Source: JANQOH01 sp965201115 (GTDB lineage: Bacteria; Pseudomonadota; Alphaproteobacteria; UBA7887). Taken from it: a stretch of DNA of 64,000 bases. Both the position numbers and the translations under genes were made by a program. The stretch covers positions 682,001 through 746,000 of the forward strand of contig OZ241745.1 in assembly GCA_965201115.1 (NCBI GenBank). The letters are read 5' to 3'. The notes beneath the pieces were generated by a model. It ran no database searches, had not been told where the DNA came from, and saw nothing but the letters and a program-made list of their open reading frames with translations. Shown here piece after piece: positions 1 through 9,268 of the stretch (positions are counted from its first letter, which is position 1; the number at the start of each line of letters is the position of its first letter).

Positions 1-2397
1 GGCAAGCACGAGGTTACGGTCGCGTCCGGCGGCGTGGTTACCGGCGATATCGTCGATTTGGACGCGGGCGACCTGGTTGCGTCGGTTTCGGGCCGCATGA
101 CGGGCGACATCGAGGAGCGCGGCGTGGGCGACTTGACCGCGTCGGTTTCGGGCCGCGTGACGGGCGACATCGAGGAGCGCGGCGCGGGGGATTTGACGGC
201 GACGGTGACAGGGACGGTTACCGGCGGCATTCGCGGCATGGGCACGGGTTCGCACACGGTTGCGGTGATGAACGGCGGCACGGTGACGGGCACGGTGCGG
301 CTGCCGACGAGCGCGATGACGATTGCGGGCCGCGTGGGGCGCGTGCTTTACGACAACGGCGGTTCGGTAACGGTCGCGGCGTCGGGAAGCATTGCCGGCG
401 TCGAGACGGAAGGCGGCGGTCGCGAGGCAATACGCAGCGCGGCGGGCGACTTGACGGTGGATGTGGCGGCGCGGGCGACCGTGACCGGCGATATCCGCGG
501 CGAGGGCGACGGCGACCTGAAAGTAGATGTGAGCGGCAAGGTCGAGGGCGGGATATTCGGCCTCGGCGGCGGCGAGCACGACGTTCATGTGAAATCCGGC
601 GGCGCGGTCGAGGGCCTCATCCGCCTCGCGGCCAGCACGGTGACGGTCGATGGCTCCGCCGCGAGCGTGCAATTCGACCGCGGCGGCACGATCGATGTGG
701 GTTCCGCGGGCCGGATAACGGGCCTCGACGGGCGGGCGGCGCATAGCGCCGCCGGGGACCTGACGGTGTCGGTGAACGGCGTCGTCATGGGCAGCGTCTC
801 CGACACCGGCCCCGGAGACCTTGCGGTTACGGTCGCGAACGCGCTGACGGGCGACGTCATCGGCGGCGGCGGCGGCGCGCATCGGCTGACGGTGGCGTCC
901 GACGCGGTTTTCAAGGGGAATGTCCGGGGCGTCGAGTTCATCGCCGTGGCCGGGGACGCGGAAGGCATGTTGCATGTTCCCGCCGGCGGCGCGGTCGAGG
1001 TTGCCGCGGACGGCGCGCTCGTGGGCGCCGAGGACGCGCAGGGCCGCCGCGTGGCGGTCCTGGCCGAAACCGGCGCGCTGAGCATGACGGTCGATGGCAT
1101 GGTGGAAGGCGCCGTGGAGGCGCGCGACACCGACGCGGCCTCGACCGTGAAGGTCGGCGCGGGCGGCGAAATCGACGGCCGGGTCACGCTGGCGGGAACC
1201 GGCAGCGAGGTCGAGGTGAACGGCGCGGTGGAAAGCGTCGACGTACCCCGCGGCGCGGTGACGGTGGGCGCCAACGGACGCATCGAGGATCCCGTCATCG
1301 GCGCCGAGAGGGTGACGATAATGCGCGCCGCGGGCGAATCGGCCGAGGACGCCGTGCTGCGCGTCGGCGACGGGTTCGCCGGCGCCGGCGCCGGCAACGC
1401 CACCGTCGTGCTCAGGGGCGAGGGCCGCGCCGATTCGATGCTCAGGATAACCGCCGACGGTCGTATCGAGGTCGGACCGGCGCCGCGCCACCGCGTGTAC
1501 GAGGCCCTGCCTTCGGTGCTGCTGGCGCTGAACGCGCTCCCCGCCCACGGCGACCGTTTCGCTTCGGCGGGCGCGCCGCGCGGCGCGTTCGCGCGCTTCG
1601 ACGCCGCCGGCGGCGACCGCCATCCGGCGTCGTCTGTCGCGCAGGCGCATCACGACTACCGCCGCTTCGGCTTCGAGGCCGGGATAGAGGGCGCGGCGGG
1701 CGAGCGCGGCGTGTTCGCGATCTCCGTTCATCATGTGCGCGGGCGCGCGGATGTGGACACCGATGCGGAGATGGATGCGGCGGCGGGCGGCGGCCGTGTC
1801 GAGATAACCGGCACGGGCGCCCGCCTGTCGGGCGCATGGCTGCCCGCGGAGAACGTCTATGTAAGCGGTCAGGCGGCGGCGACGCTGTACGAGGCCGACC
1901 TCGATTCGGCTTCGGCGTTCGAGGGCGCCCTTGCGCGCGATCTTTCGGGCCGCGGCTACGCCGCCGGCGTGGAGATCGGGCGGCGGCTCGAGCTGGGCCG
2001 CGTGACGCTGACGCCGCGCGCCGGCGCCGATTGGTCGATGGTGGAGATGTCGTCGTTCACGGACTCCGTGAACGAGCGCGTATCGCTTGACGCGGGCCGG
2101 CGCATAACGGCCCGCGCCGGCGTGCGCGCCGAGTCCGCCGCCCTCCCCGGCGGCGCCGGCGCCATGTTCGCAACGCTGGATGTAGAGCGCGAACTGTCCG
2201 GCGCAATGGAAACCACGGCGGCGGACAGGCCGCCCTTCAAGGCCGAAGCGGAAGCGACATGGGCCCGCCTCGGCCTGGGCGCCGCCCACGAATGGGCCGA
2301 CGGCCGCATAGCCCTCCGCGCCAACGCCAACTACGCCGCCGCCCGCCACGGCAACCGCGACTTCAGCGGCAGCGCCACACTGACCGTCCGCTTCTGA
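1..2397 (+). CDS. autotransporter, C-terminal part (5' end outside window)
   Basis: The frame is open from base 1, so the N-terminus and signal peptide lie upstream and 798 residues are visible. The first ~500 residues are a low-complexity beta-helix-like passenger made of short glycine- and valine-rich repeats (forms of GDLTASVSGRVTGDI). Two copies of a 60-bp unit near bases 61-180 are almost identical. From about residue 525 the sequence changes to an alternating, aromatic-containing pattern of ~270 residues ending ...TLTVRF. That terminal phenylalanine and length fit a type V secretion beta-barrel that inserts in the outer membrane and exports the passenger. Inference: a surface-exposed repeat protein. 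The passenger shows no recognisable enzymatic domain. The strand and frame are secure; the exact family is not. Confidence 0.8.
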   Translation, partial: GKHEVTVASGGVVTGDIVDLDAGDLVASVSGRMTGDIEERGVGDLTASVSGRVTGDIEERGAGDLTATVTGTVTGGIRGMGTGSHTVAVMNGGTVTGTVRLPTSAMTIAGRVGRVLYDNGGSVTVAASGSIAGVETEGGGREAIRSAAGDLTVDVAARATVTGDIRGEGDGDLKVDVSGKVEGGIFGLGGGEHDVHVKSGGAVEGLIRLAASTVTVDGSAASVQFDRGGTIDVGSAGRITGLDGRAAHSAAGDLTVSVNGVVMGSVSDTGPGDLAVTVANALTGDVIGGGGGAHRLTVASDAVFKGNVRGVEFIAVAGDAEGMLHVPAGGAVEVAADGALVGAEDAQGRRVAVLAETGALSMTVDGMVEGAVEARDTDAASTVKVGAGGEIDGRVTLAGTGSEVEVNGAVESVDVPRGAVTVGANGRIEDPVIGAERVTIMRAAGESAEDAVLRVGDGFAGAGAGNATVVLRGEGRADSMLRITADGRIEVGPAPRHRVYEALPSVLLALNALPAHGDRFASAGAPRGAFARFDAAGGDRHPASSVAQAHHDYRRFGFEAGIEGAAGERGVFAISVHHVRGRADVDTDAEMDAAAGGGRVEITGTGARLSGAWLPAENVYVSGQAAATLYEADLDSASAFEGALARDLSGRGYAAGVEIGRRLELGRVTLTPRAGADWSMVEMSSFTDSVNERVSLDAGRRITARAGVRAESAALPGGAGAMFATLDVERELSGAMETTAADRPPFKAEAEATWARLGLGAAHEWADGRIALRANANYAAARHGNRDFSGSATLTVRF
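61..180 (+). repeat. 60-bp tandem repeat inside the autotransporter passenger
   Basis: Bases 61-120 and 121-180 differ at only a few positions, and a third, more diverged copy follows to about 240. The unit is a multiple of three, so gain or loss of copies keeps the reading frame. Confidence 0.8.
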
Positions 2398-2410
2398 TCG
2401 CGGGGCGCAC

Positions 2411-2702
2411 TTCTTGGGTGCGCGGGCGTCCCGCCCGCACGTTTCCGCAAGGCGTGGCGCTACCGGGAGAGTCGCGGCGTTTGCGCCTCTCTTGGCGGCG
2501 TTTATAGCGTTGGCAACGTGCGGGCGGGGACGCCCGCGCACCCAAGCCCCGCCTTCGGCGGGGTTTTACGAGCCGCGCGGAGCGCTTCCTGGGTGCGCGG
2601 GCATCCTGCCCGCACGTTTCCGTGTGGCGCGGCGTTGGCGGGGCGGACGCGGTGTTTGCGTCTTTCCCGGCGGCGTTGGCGACGTGCGGGCGGAGACGCC
2701 CG
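2411..2702. repeat. cluster of REP-like palindromic repeats
   Basis: The 489 bp between the autotransporter and def hold no convincing gene but four copies, in both orientations, of a GC-rich motif. They lie near 2411-2443, 2515-2563 (inverted), 2587-2618 and 2681-2702 (inverted). The core is GTGCGCGGGCGTC followed by CCGCCCGCACGT, which pairs with itself; some copies carry an adjacent hairpin CCCCGCCGAAGGCGGGG. The same motif recurs near 23.2, 28.6, 59.6 and 62.8 kb. It resembles a REP-type element between genes, not coding sequence. Confidence 0.75.
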
Positions 2703-2711
2703 CGGTCATGG

Positions 2712-2730
2712 CCCGCATTTCTCATACGGG
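2712..2730. repeat. hairpin repeat CCCGCATTTCTCATACGGG
   Basis: This 19-bp imperfect palindrome (7-bp arms with one mismatch, 5-base loop) sits upstream of def. Its core GCATTTCTCATACG is repeated on both sides of the IS66 remnant near 54.5 kb, in inverted orientation, so it is a dispersed element of this genome and not chance. Confidence 0.55.
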
Positions 2731-2886
2731 TTTGGGGCATCGGGGCTCTGTGCGCGATACCGAGGGCCGTCGATGCCGACTGTTCGGGGGCCGCGTCCCG
2801 GAAGCGCCGACGTTCCCGGGAAACGAGTCGATGGCGATCGCCATCGGTATAGTATCGGGCCAGACACGGTCGGGAGGGGAGCGGAG

Positions 2887-3498
2887 ATGGCCATACTCGC
2901 CATTGCGCGGATGGGGCATCCGGCGCTGCGCAGGCCCGCCGAGCGGGTGGCGGACGCCGCCGACCCGGAAATTGCGCGGCTGGCGGCCGATATGCGCGAG
3001 ACGCTGGAGCATATCGGCGCCAGCGGCCTTGCGGCGCCGCAGGTATTCGACGGACGGCGCGTCGTGGTCTATCGCCTGCGCGCCGACCGTATCCCCGCGG
3101 AATCGGGCGGCAGCCCCGTTCCGTGGACGGTCATGGTCAACCCCGAACTGACGCCGCTCGACGGCGGCATGGCGATGGTTTGGGAGCGCTGCCTGTCGCT
3201 TCCCGGCCTGCACGGCCGCGTGCCGCGCCACCGGCGCATCGGCGTGAAATACGTCACGCCGGAGGGAGAGACCGTCGAGCACGAGGCCGCCGGAAGCCGC
3301 GCCGCGCTGTTGCAGCACGAATGCGACCACCTGGACGGCGTGCTCTACCCAATGCGCATGACGGATCTTTCGCAGCTGGCGTTCAACGATTCGCCGGGGC
3401 CGCTGGCCGAACACGCCGCGCGCGCGCCCGGCGAAATCGACCCGCTGTTTCTCGATCTGGTCGCGCGCTGGCCGGATCGCGCGCGATGGACGCCCTGA
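2887..3498 (+). CDS. def: peptide deformylase-like protein
   Basis: 203 residues. Peptide deformylases remove the formyl group from the N-terminal methionine of new proteins, using a metal held by Cys and two His. All three family motifs are visible: GASGLAAPQ (44-52), ERCLS (100-104, with the metal-ligand Cys102) and QHECDHLDG (143-151, His144, catalytic Glu145, His148). Motif 2 reads ERCLS in place of the usual EGCLS, which suggests a divergent paralogue and not necessarily the only deformylase of the cell. The start at 2887 is preceded by a purine-rich GGGAGGGGAGCGGAG. The gene overlaps the amidase gene by 13 bp, so the two are probably co-translated. Confidence 0.9.
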   Translation: MAILAIARMGHPALRRPAERVADAADPEIARLAADMRETLEHIGASGLAAPQVFDGRRVVVYRLRADRIPAESGGSPVPWTVMVNPELTPLDGGMAMVWERCLSLPGLHGRVPRHRRIGVKYVTPEGETVEHEAAGSRAALLQHECDHLDGVLYPMRMTDLSQLAFNDSPGPLAEHAARAPGEIDPLFLDLVARWPDRARWTP

Positions 3499-4253
3499 CC
3501 GGCGCCGGGCGCGCGGACTGTATCGACCGTCCCTCGCCGAACCACGATTCGCGCCGCCCCGGACAGGCGATCGATATGCTGGCGCTGCACTACACCGGCA
3601 TGGAAAGCGCCGCCGCGGCGCTCGACCGCCTGTGCGATCCGGCGGCCCGCGTGAGCGCGCATTACCTGATCGACGAGGACGGCGCGGTCTTCCGGCTGGT
3701 CCCCGAGGCGCGGCGCGCCTGGCACGCCGGCGTGGCGCATTGGGCGGGCGAGACCGACATCAACGGTTGCTCGCTCGGCGTCGAGCTGGTCAATCCCGGC
3801 CACGAGTTCGGCTACCGCCCATTTCCGGAGCCGCAAATGCGGGCGCTGGATATCCTCGCCGCCGACGCGGTCGCGCGCCACCGTATCCCGCCCGCCCGCG
3901 TTCTCGGCCATTCGGACGTAGCGCCCGCGCGAAAGCGCGACCCCGGCGAGCTTTTCGACTGGGCGCGCCTGGCCCGCGCGGGGGTCGGGCTGTGGCCCGC
4001 CGCGCCGACGCCCGCGCGGGCCGCCGCGCCGACGCTGCGCCGCGGCGACCGCGGCCCCGCCGTCGCCGCCGCGCAATCGGCGCTCGCCGCCTACGGCTAC
4101 GGCGCGCCCGTCGCCGGAACCTTCGACGCCGCGACGGAAGCGGTTGTCGCCGCCTTCCAGCGCCACTTCCGCCCCCGCGCCGTAACCGGCGCCTACGATC
4201 CCGAATGCGCCGCCATACTCGCCGCCCTTCTGCGCATGGCGGGAAAGGCTTGA
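3486..4253 (+). CDS. N-acetylmuramoyl-L-alanine amidase with peptidoglycan-binding domain
   Basis: 255 residues. An amidase-2 domain (about residues 15-160) carries the zinc ligands expected of the AmpD/AmiD group: His35 (in LALHYTG), His142 (in LGHSDV) and Asp152 (in KRDPG). A C-terminal peptidoglycan-binding-1 domain (about 180-250) follows. It is predicted to cut the bond between N-acetylmuramic acid and L-Ala in peptidoglycan or in released muropeptides. No signal peptide is evident, which favours a cytoplasmic muropeptide-recycling role, although the binding domain is more usual in exported forms. The ATG lies inside the 3' end of def, so the genes form an operon. Confidence 0.88.
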   Translation: MDALTGAGRADCIDRPSPNHDSRRPGQAIDMLALHYTGMESAAAALDRLCDPAARVSAHYLIDEDGAVFRLVPEARRAWHAGVAHWAGETDINGCSLGVELVNPGHEFGYRPFPEPQMRALDILAADAVARHRIPPARVLGHSDVAPARKRDPGELFDWARLARAGVGLWPAAPTPARAAAPTLRRGDRGPAVAAAQSALAAYGYGAPVAGTFDAATEAVVAAFQRHFRPRAVTGAYDPECAAILAALLRMAGKA

Positions 4254-4441
4254 GCGGACGGATTACGCGACCGGCGCCGAATCGTGCGCCATCCGGATGG
4301 CCCGATTAGCGAATCGCCCGCACCCGAGGCGTCTCAACGGCAGCGTGCCCGGGCGCGGGCGGTCGGGATATCCACCCTCTCCATGGCGCCCAAAGCCGTC
4401 GAGCGATCCGGATTGCCGTGTCGGCGGGGCCTTTCGCCCAT

Positions 4442-7400
4442 TCACGCGGCCTCGGGGCCGGGGGCGCGGGCGGCGGCTTCGGCTTTGCTCAGGTCGGCCG
4501 AGACGAGTTGCGAGACGCCGCGCTCGGTCATGGTCACGCCGTAGAGGCGGTTCATGCGCGCCATCGTCAGGCGGTGGTGGGTTACGACCAAAAAGCGCGT
4601 TCGGGTTTCCTCGGCGATGTCGTCCAGCAGGTCGCAGAAGCGCCCGACATTGGCGTCGTCGAGGGGCGCGTCGGCTTCGTCGAGCACGCATATCGGCGCC
4701 GGGCGGGCGCGGAACACGGCGAAGATGAGCGCCAGCGCCGCGAGCGCCTTTTCGCCGCCCGACAGCAGCGACAGCGCGCGCGCCCGCTTGCCGGGCGGAC
4801 TGGCCACAATGTCGAGCCCCGCCTGCAACGGATCGCCGCCGCCGGTCAGCGTCAGCTCCGCGCGGCCGCCGCCGAACAGGCGCTCGAACAGGGCGCGGAA
4901 ATGCTCGTTTACCGCCTCGAACGCCGCCTCCAGCCGCGCGCGGCCCTCGCGGTCGAGCGTGTCGAGCGCGCCGCGCAACCGCGCCACGGCGGCGGCGACG
5001 TCGTCGCGTTCGCGCGTCATGCCGGCGATCTCCGCTTCGAGTTCCGCCGCTTCGATTTCGGCGCGCAGGTTTACCGCGCCCATGCGTTCGCGTTCGCGGC
5101 GCAGGCGCGCGGCGCGGGCTTCCAGCTCCCCGATGTCGCGGTCCGCCGCCGCCGGGCCGGCGATTCGCGCGGCTTCGCCGGGGCCGCCCGCGAACGATTC
5201 CGCGATTCGCGCGGCGGCGACGGCGGCCATCGCGCCGGCGCGCTCGCGCACGCCCTCGGCGCGAACGGTCTCCTCGCGGCTTCGGGCGAGAGTTTCGCCG
5301 GCGCGTTCGAGCGCGCGGGCGGCCTCGGCGGCGCGCGCCTCTCCATCCGCCAGCGCCTTCGCCGCTTCGGCGCGGGTTGCGCGCGCGGCGGCGAGGTCCG
5401 CGTCGAGCGCCGCCGCGCGGTCGCGCAAGCGGCCCGGCAGGGCGCGCAGCTCCTCAAGGCGCGCCGAGAGCGCGGCGCGGCGTTCGCCGAGCGTGCGGCG
5501 CCGCTCCGCCGCCGCTTCCAGACGGCGGCGCCAGCCCGCGCCATCGCGCTCGAGCGCCGCCAGCCGCGCGGCGCGCGACTGCGCCGCGCGCGCCGATTCC
5601 GCCGCGCGGCGCGTGGCCGAATCGGCTTCGTTGCGCGCCGCGCGCCGCGCGTTACGCGCCGCCGCCGCCATCGCGCGCAGCGCGTCCGCCGCCGGAAGTT
5701 CCGCGATCGCGCGCGCGGCGCCGGCACGCTCGGAAAGGGTTTCGTCCCGGTCGCGGCGCAAGCCCGCCGCCGTTTCGTTCAACGCGGCGAGCCGCGCGCG
5801 CGTCTCGGCCCGCGCCGCGGCGGCGGCGGCGCGGCGTTCCCGCGCGGCCTCCAGGTCCCGCGCCGCGGCGCGCGCGGTCCGCGCGGCTTGCGCTTCGCCG
5901 GCGCGCGCGGCGTTCGCTTTCGCCGCCGCGGCTTCAAGCGCCGCGGCCGCGCGCGCGGCGCGTTCGTCCGCCGCCGCGCGCCGCTCCGCCGCCGCGTCGC
6001 AAGCCTGGGCGAGGCGCTCCAGCCGCCCGCGCCGCGCCAACCGCGTCGCGGCGCCGGCCTCGGCGCCCGCGGAGGCGGCGTATCCGTCCCATCGCCACAG
6101 ATCGCCTTCGCGGCTGACCAGCCTTTGCCCGTGCGCTAGCGCGGGTTGCAGCGCGGGGCCATCCGCCCGCGCCGCGACAAGGCCGATTTGCGCGAGCCGC
6201 GGCGCCAGCACCGCGGGCGCGCGCACGAGTTCGATCAGCGCGGTCGTTGCGGGCGGCAGGAGCCGCCCGCCGCGCGCGGGCGCGGCGCGCCAATGCGCCG
6301 CGTCGCCGGGGTCGTCGCCCGCCAGCAGATCGTCGCCAAGCGCGGCCGCGACAGCCAGCGCGAGGTCTTCGGGAACGGTCATGCGGTCGAGCAGCGGCCG
6401 CGCGCCCTCGACCGCGAGCATCTCCGCCAGCGCGTCGTGCTCGGCAACGGCGCGTTCGTGCGCCACCGCCGCGTCGCGCGTCTCGTCGCGCCGCGCGCGC
6501 TCCTCCGCCTGGGCGGCGTCGCGTTCGCGCGCCGCGCGCGCGGCGGCGGCGCGGCGCGCTTCGTGCTCCTTTGCGCCGGCGCGGGCGCGTTCGCGCGCGG
6601 CGGTCAGCGCGTCTTCCGCGGCGTCGGTTTCGCCGCCGCCGCGCATGTTCTCCGCGGCGGCGCCGGCTGCGCGCGCGGCGTCGGCCGCGCGGCGGTCGAG
6701 CGCTTCGGCGCGGCGGTCGAGCGCGGCGATGCGCCGCTCCAGCGCGTCGCGCCGCGCCGCCGCCGCCGCCAGCGTTTCCGCGGCGGCCGTCGCCGTCGTT
6801 TCGGCGCGTTCCGCGCGCCGCCGCGCTTCCGCGAGTTCGGCCTCGGCGGCGGCGCGCAGCGCGTTTTCGGCGGCCTGCCGCGTATCAAGCGCGGCGGCCT
6901 CCGCCGCGGCCCGGTCGAGCGCGGCCTCGGCTTCGGCGGCAAGCTGCCCTTCTCGCGCCGCATCGGTCCCGGCGGCGTCGAGTTGCGCGCGCGCGGCGGC
7001 GGCGGCTTCTTCCGCCCGGCGCGAATCGCCGCGCAGGGTCTCGCGCGCGATCTCCAGCCGTTGCAGCGCTTCCCCTGCCGCGGCGTCGGCCGCGCGCCGC
7101 GGCGGCAGGGCTTGCGCCGCTTCGTCGCGCGCCGCCGCCGCGCGTTCGCTTTCGGCGGCGCGTCCGGCTTCCGCGGCGGCGGCGGCGGCCGCGTTTTCGC
7201 CAGCGCTTCTGTGCTCGGCGTCGGCCAGCGCCCAGCGCCGCCAGTGCAGCGCGGCGCCGGCCTGGCGCAGCCGCGCGCTCAGGCTCCGGTACCGCGCGGC
7301 CTGGCGCGCCTGCCGTTCGAGGCCCTGGAGATGCTCGCGCCGGGCGGCGATGACGTCTTCCAGCCGTTCGAGATTGGTCTCCGCCGCGCGCAGGCGCGAT

Positions 7401-7918
7401 TCGGCTTCGCGCCGCCGTCCGTGGAGGCCGGCGATGCCGGCCGCGTCCTCGAGCAGGCGGCGGCGTTCTTCCGGCCGCGCGCCGATCAGCGCGCCGATTT
7501 GGCCCTGGCTCACCAGCGCCGTCGAGCCCGCGCCGGTGGCGGCGTCGGCGAACAGGAGCTGTACATCGCGCGCCCGCGCGTCGCGGCCGTCGATGCGGTA
7601 GTGCGAACCGGCGCCGCGTTCGATGCGGCGCACGATTTCGCGTTCGGCGCCCGCGTCGTCATCCTCCGCTTCGACGACCACGCTCACTTCGGCGGTGTTG
7701 CGCGGCGGGCGGCTTCCGGCGCCGGCGAAGATCGCGTCGTCCATATCGCCGCCGCGTATCCTGCGCGCGGAGCTTTCGCCCATCGCCCAGCGCAGCGCCT
7801 CGATGAGGTTGGACTTGCCGCAGCCGTTGGGGCCGACGATCCCCGTGAGCCCGGGCCCGACAAGCAGTTCGGCGCGATCGGCGAAGGACTTGAAACCCGC
7901 CAGCCGCAGCCGCGCTAT
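4442..7918 (-). CDS. smc: chromosome segregation protein SMC
   Basis: About 1158 residues, the usual length. The N-terminus has LRLAGFKSFAD and the Walker A GPNGCGKSN. Long alanine/arginine/glutamate-rich coiled coils flank a hinge in the middle. The C-terminus has the ABC signature LSGGEKAL and Walker B ICVLDEADAPLDD. SMC dimers with ScpA/ScpB compact and separate the chromosome. Start problem: between the stop of the upstream dsbA-like gene (7999) and the conserved LRLAGFKSF there is no in-frame ATG, GTG or TTG. The first ATG in frame lies past Walker A (near 7785). Candidates are ATA at 7918, which gives the expected short N-terminus, or CTG at 8002 overlapping the dsbA stop. The coordinate given uses 7918. 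The gene is last in dciA-dsbA-smc. Confidence 0.9.
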   Translation of the reverse strand: MARLRLAGFKSFADRAELLVGPGLTGIVGPNGCGKSNLIEALRWAMGESSARRIRGGDMDDAIFAGAGSRPPRNTAEVSVVVEAEDDDAGAEREIVRRIERGAGSHYRIDGRDARARDVQLLFADAATGAGSTALVSQGQIGALIGARPEERRRLLEDAAGIAGLHGRRREAESRLRAAETNLERLEDVIAARREHLQGLERQARQAARYRSLSARLRQAGAALHWRRWALADAEHRSAGENAAAAAAAEAGRAAESERAAAARDEAAQALPPRRAADAAAGEALQRLEIARETLRGDSRRAEEAAAAARAQLDAAGTDAAREGQLAAEAEAALDRAAAEAAALDTRQAAENALRAAAEAELAEARRRAERAETTATAAAETLAAAAARRDALERRIAALDRRAEALDRRAADAARAAGAAAENMRGGGETDAAEDALTAARERARAGAKEHEARRAAAARAARERDAAQAEERARRDETRDAAVAHERAVAEHDALAEMLAVEGARPLLDRMTVPEDLALAVAAALGDDLLAGDDPGDAAHWRAAPARGGRLLPPATTALIELVRAPAVLAPRLAQIGLVAARADGPALQPALAHGQRLVSREGDLWRWDGYAASAGAEAGAATRLARRGRLERLAQACDAAAERRAAADERAARAAAALEAAAAKANAARAGEAQAARTARAAARDLEAARERRAAAAAARAETRARLAALNETAAGLRRDRDETLSERAGAARAIAELPAADALRAMAAAARNARRAARNEADSATRRAAESARAAQSRAARLAALERDGAGWRRRLEAAAERRRTLGERRAALSARLEELRALPGRLRDRAAALDADLAAARATRAEAAKALADGEARAAEAARALERAGETLARSREETVRAEGVRERAGAMAAVAAARIAESFAGGPGEAARIAGPAAADRDIGELEARAARLRRERERMGAVNLRAEIEAAELEAEIAGMTRERDDVAAAVARLRGALDTLDREGRARLEAAFEAVNEHFRALFERLFGGGRAELTLTGGGDPLQAGLDIVASPPGKRARALSLLSGGEKALAALALIFAVFRARPAPICVLDEADAPLDDANVGRFCDLLDDIAEETRTRFLVVTHHRLTMARMNRLYGVTMTERGVSQLVSADLSKAEAAARAPGPEAA

Positions 7919-7998
7919 GCGGGGCGCCCGGGGCCGCGCTTCGCGGCGGGCCTCCTCGCTGCGTTCGAGCGCCGCCGCCCGCCCGCCCGCGAGGGTTC

Positions 7999-8685
7999 TC
8001 AGCCGCCGCCGCGCGCCGCGAGCGCGCGTTCGAAATCGCGGTCGGTGGGGAAGCCGTCGAGGGTCTCGCCGTCGAGCACGAAACTCGGCGTCGATTCGAT
8101 GTCGTACTCCCTGGCGCCCTGGGAGCGCGATTCGAGCAGCGCGTTTTGCAGCCTCATGTTGCAGAGGCATTCGCCGACGCGCCGCTCCGGCATTCCCCCC
8201 AGTTTGCCGAGCCCGGCGAGCTCCTCCCAAATGCCCGGCCAGCTGCCGCGCGGGCAGCCGCCGTCGAGAAACGCCTGCCATTGCCGGGCGTTCATGTCGA
8301 AGCTCGCGAGCGACCACTCGCACTGCCGTTCGAAAAGCAGGTCGATCCAGGCGAAATAGCGGTCCGGCGGGGCGCAATGCGCCAACGCGGCGCCGAACAC
8401 CGCCGGAGCGTTGAGCGGGAAATCGCGGAACTCGAGCTTCACCTTTCCCGTGTCGATCCATTTCCGCTCGATGTCCGGCAGATGCTCCGCGTGGAACGTT
8501 GCGCAGTGCGGACAGCTCATCGACGCGAACTCGATCAGCGTGACCGGCGCGGCGGGGTCGCCCATGACCTTCGGCGCCGCGTCGAACACGCTTGCGCCGC
8601 CGGCGTCCCCGGTTGCGCCGGTTGCGAACGCCGACGCGGACAGGCAGCTCAACGCGGCGGCCAAGGCGGCGATGCGGAACGTCAT
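7999..8685 (-). CDS. DsbA-like thioredoxin-fold thiol oxidoreductase
   Basis: 228 residues. An N-terminal signal peptide (hydrophobic to about residue 22, cleaved near AFA) indicates the periplasm. The thioredoxin-fold active site CPHC follows in FASMSCPHCATFH, and a cis-Pro loop STPSFVLDG is near the C-terminus. It is predicted to oxidise or shuffle disulfides in exported proteins. The gene starts 6 bp after the dciA stop and ends just before smc, an order common in Alphaproteobacteria. Confidence 0.9.
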   Translation of the reverse strand: MTFRIAALAAALSCLSASAFATGATGDAGGASVFDAAPKVMGDPAAPVTLIEFASMSCPHCATFHAEHLPDIERKWIDTGKVKLEFRDFPLNAPAVFGAALAHCAPPDRYFAWIDLLFERQCEWSLASFDMNARQWQAFLDGGCPRGSWPGIWEELAGLGKLGGMPERRVGECLCNMRLQNALLESRSQGAREYDIESTPSFVLDGETLDGFPTDRDFERALAARGGG

Positions 8686-8690
8686 GACGT

Positions 8691-9206
8691 TTATCCTCTA
8701 TATCCGGTTTGCGGGGCGGGCGGCGCGTTCGCGCTCGCGACCCGGCGCCCCAGCCGGACGAGCGCATCGCGCAGCGGGCCGTCGGGGAGCGCCGCCAGCG
8801 CGGCGGCGGCCTCCGGCGGAGGCTCCGCCGCCGGCGCGGCCGCCGCGCCGGCGGCCGGCGCGCGCGGCGGCAACGGCTCCTGCCGATACGCGATCCGGCG
8901 CACGGCGGCGTGGCCCAGATAAGACGCGATGCGTTCGCGCAACTGCGGCTCCACATGTTGCAGCAGAAGCGCGGTGGCGCCATCGGCGCGCAGGGTCAGC
9001 GTGCCGTCGCGCCGCAGCGATTCGGGAAGACAGCGCGCGGCGAACCCCGGCCCCGCGATCGCCTCCCATTGCGTCACCACGGCGGCATCGCGAAACCCGC
9101 GCCGCGCAAAGGCGCGCCCGCCGGCGCCGGCAAGAAGCGCGCCGATCCGCCGCGTCCGCCCGCGTATCGCGCGCCGCGCGCCGCCGTTTCCCCTATTCTG
9201 CGCCAT
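8691..9206 (-). CDS. dciA: DciA-like protein (DUF721)
   Basis: 171 residues. The N-terminal ~100 residues match the DUF721/DciA type (ALLAGAGGRAFARRGF, then VVTQWEAIAGP and a VEPQLRERI segment). A low-complexity Ala/Pro-rich C-terminal tail follows. DciA is the helicase loader or operator in bacteria that lack DnaC, acting with DnaB at replication origins. Divergent to mutY with 62 bp between start codons, and first gene of dciA-dsbA-smc. The family assignment rests on these motifs and on the conserved gene order. Confidence 0.75.
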   Translation of the reverse strand: MAQNRGNGGARRAIRGRTRRIGALLAGAGGRAFARRGFRDAAVVTQWEAIAGPGFAARCLPESLRRDGTLTLRADGATALLLQHVEPQLRERIASYLGHAAVRRIAYRQEPLPPRAPAAGAAAAPAAEPPPEAAAALAALPDGPLRDALVRLGRRVASANAPPAPQTGYRG

Positions 9207-9268
9207 GCCGGGCCCAGCACTGGTTCAAGCAGGCCCGGACTGTAACCCGGAAACGGAGGCCGGCGCCA

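Noticed and set aside
4418..8359. Very long open frames on the plus strand opposite smc
   Set aside because: They mirror the smc codons in extremely GC-rich sequence, consist of Ala/Arg/Gly-rich low-complexity text and show no family motif. The minus-strand frame has all SMC motifs.
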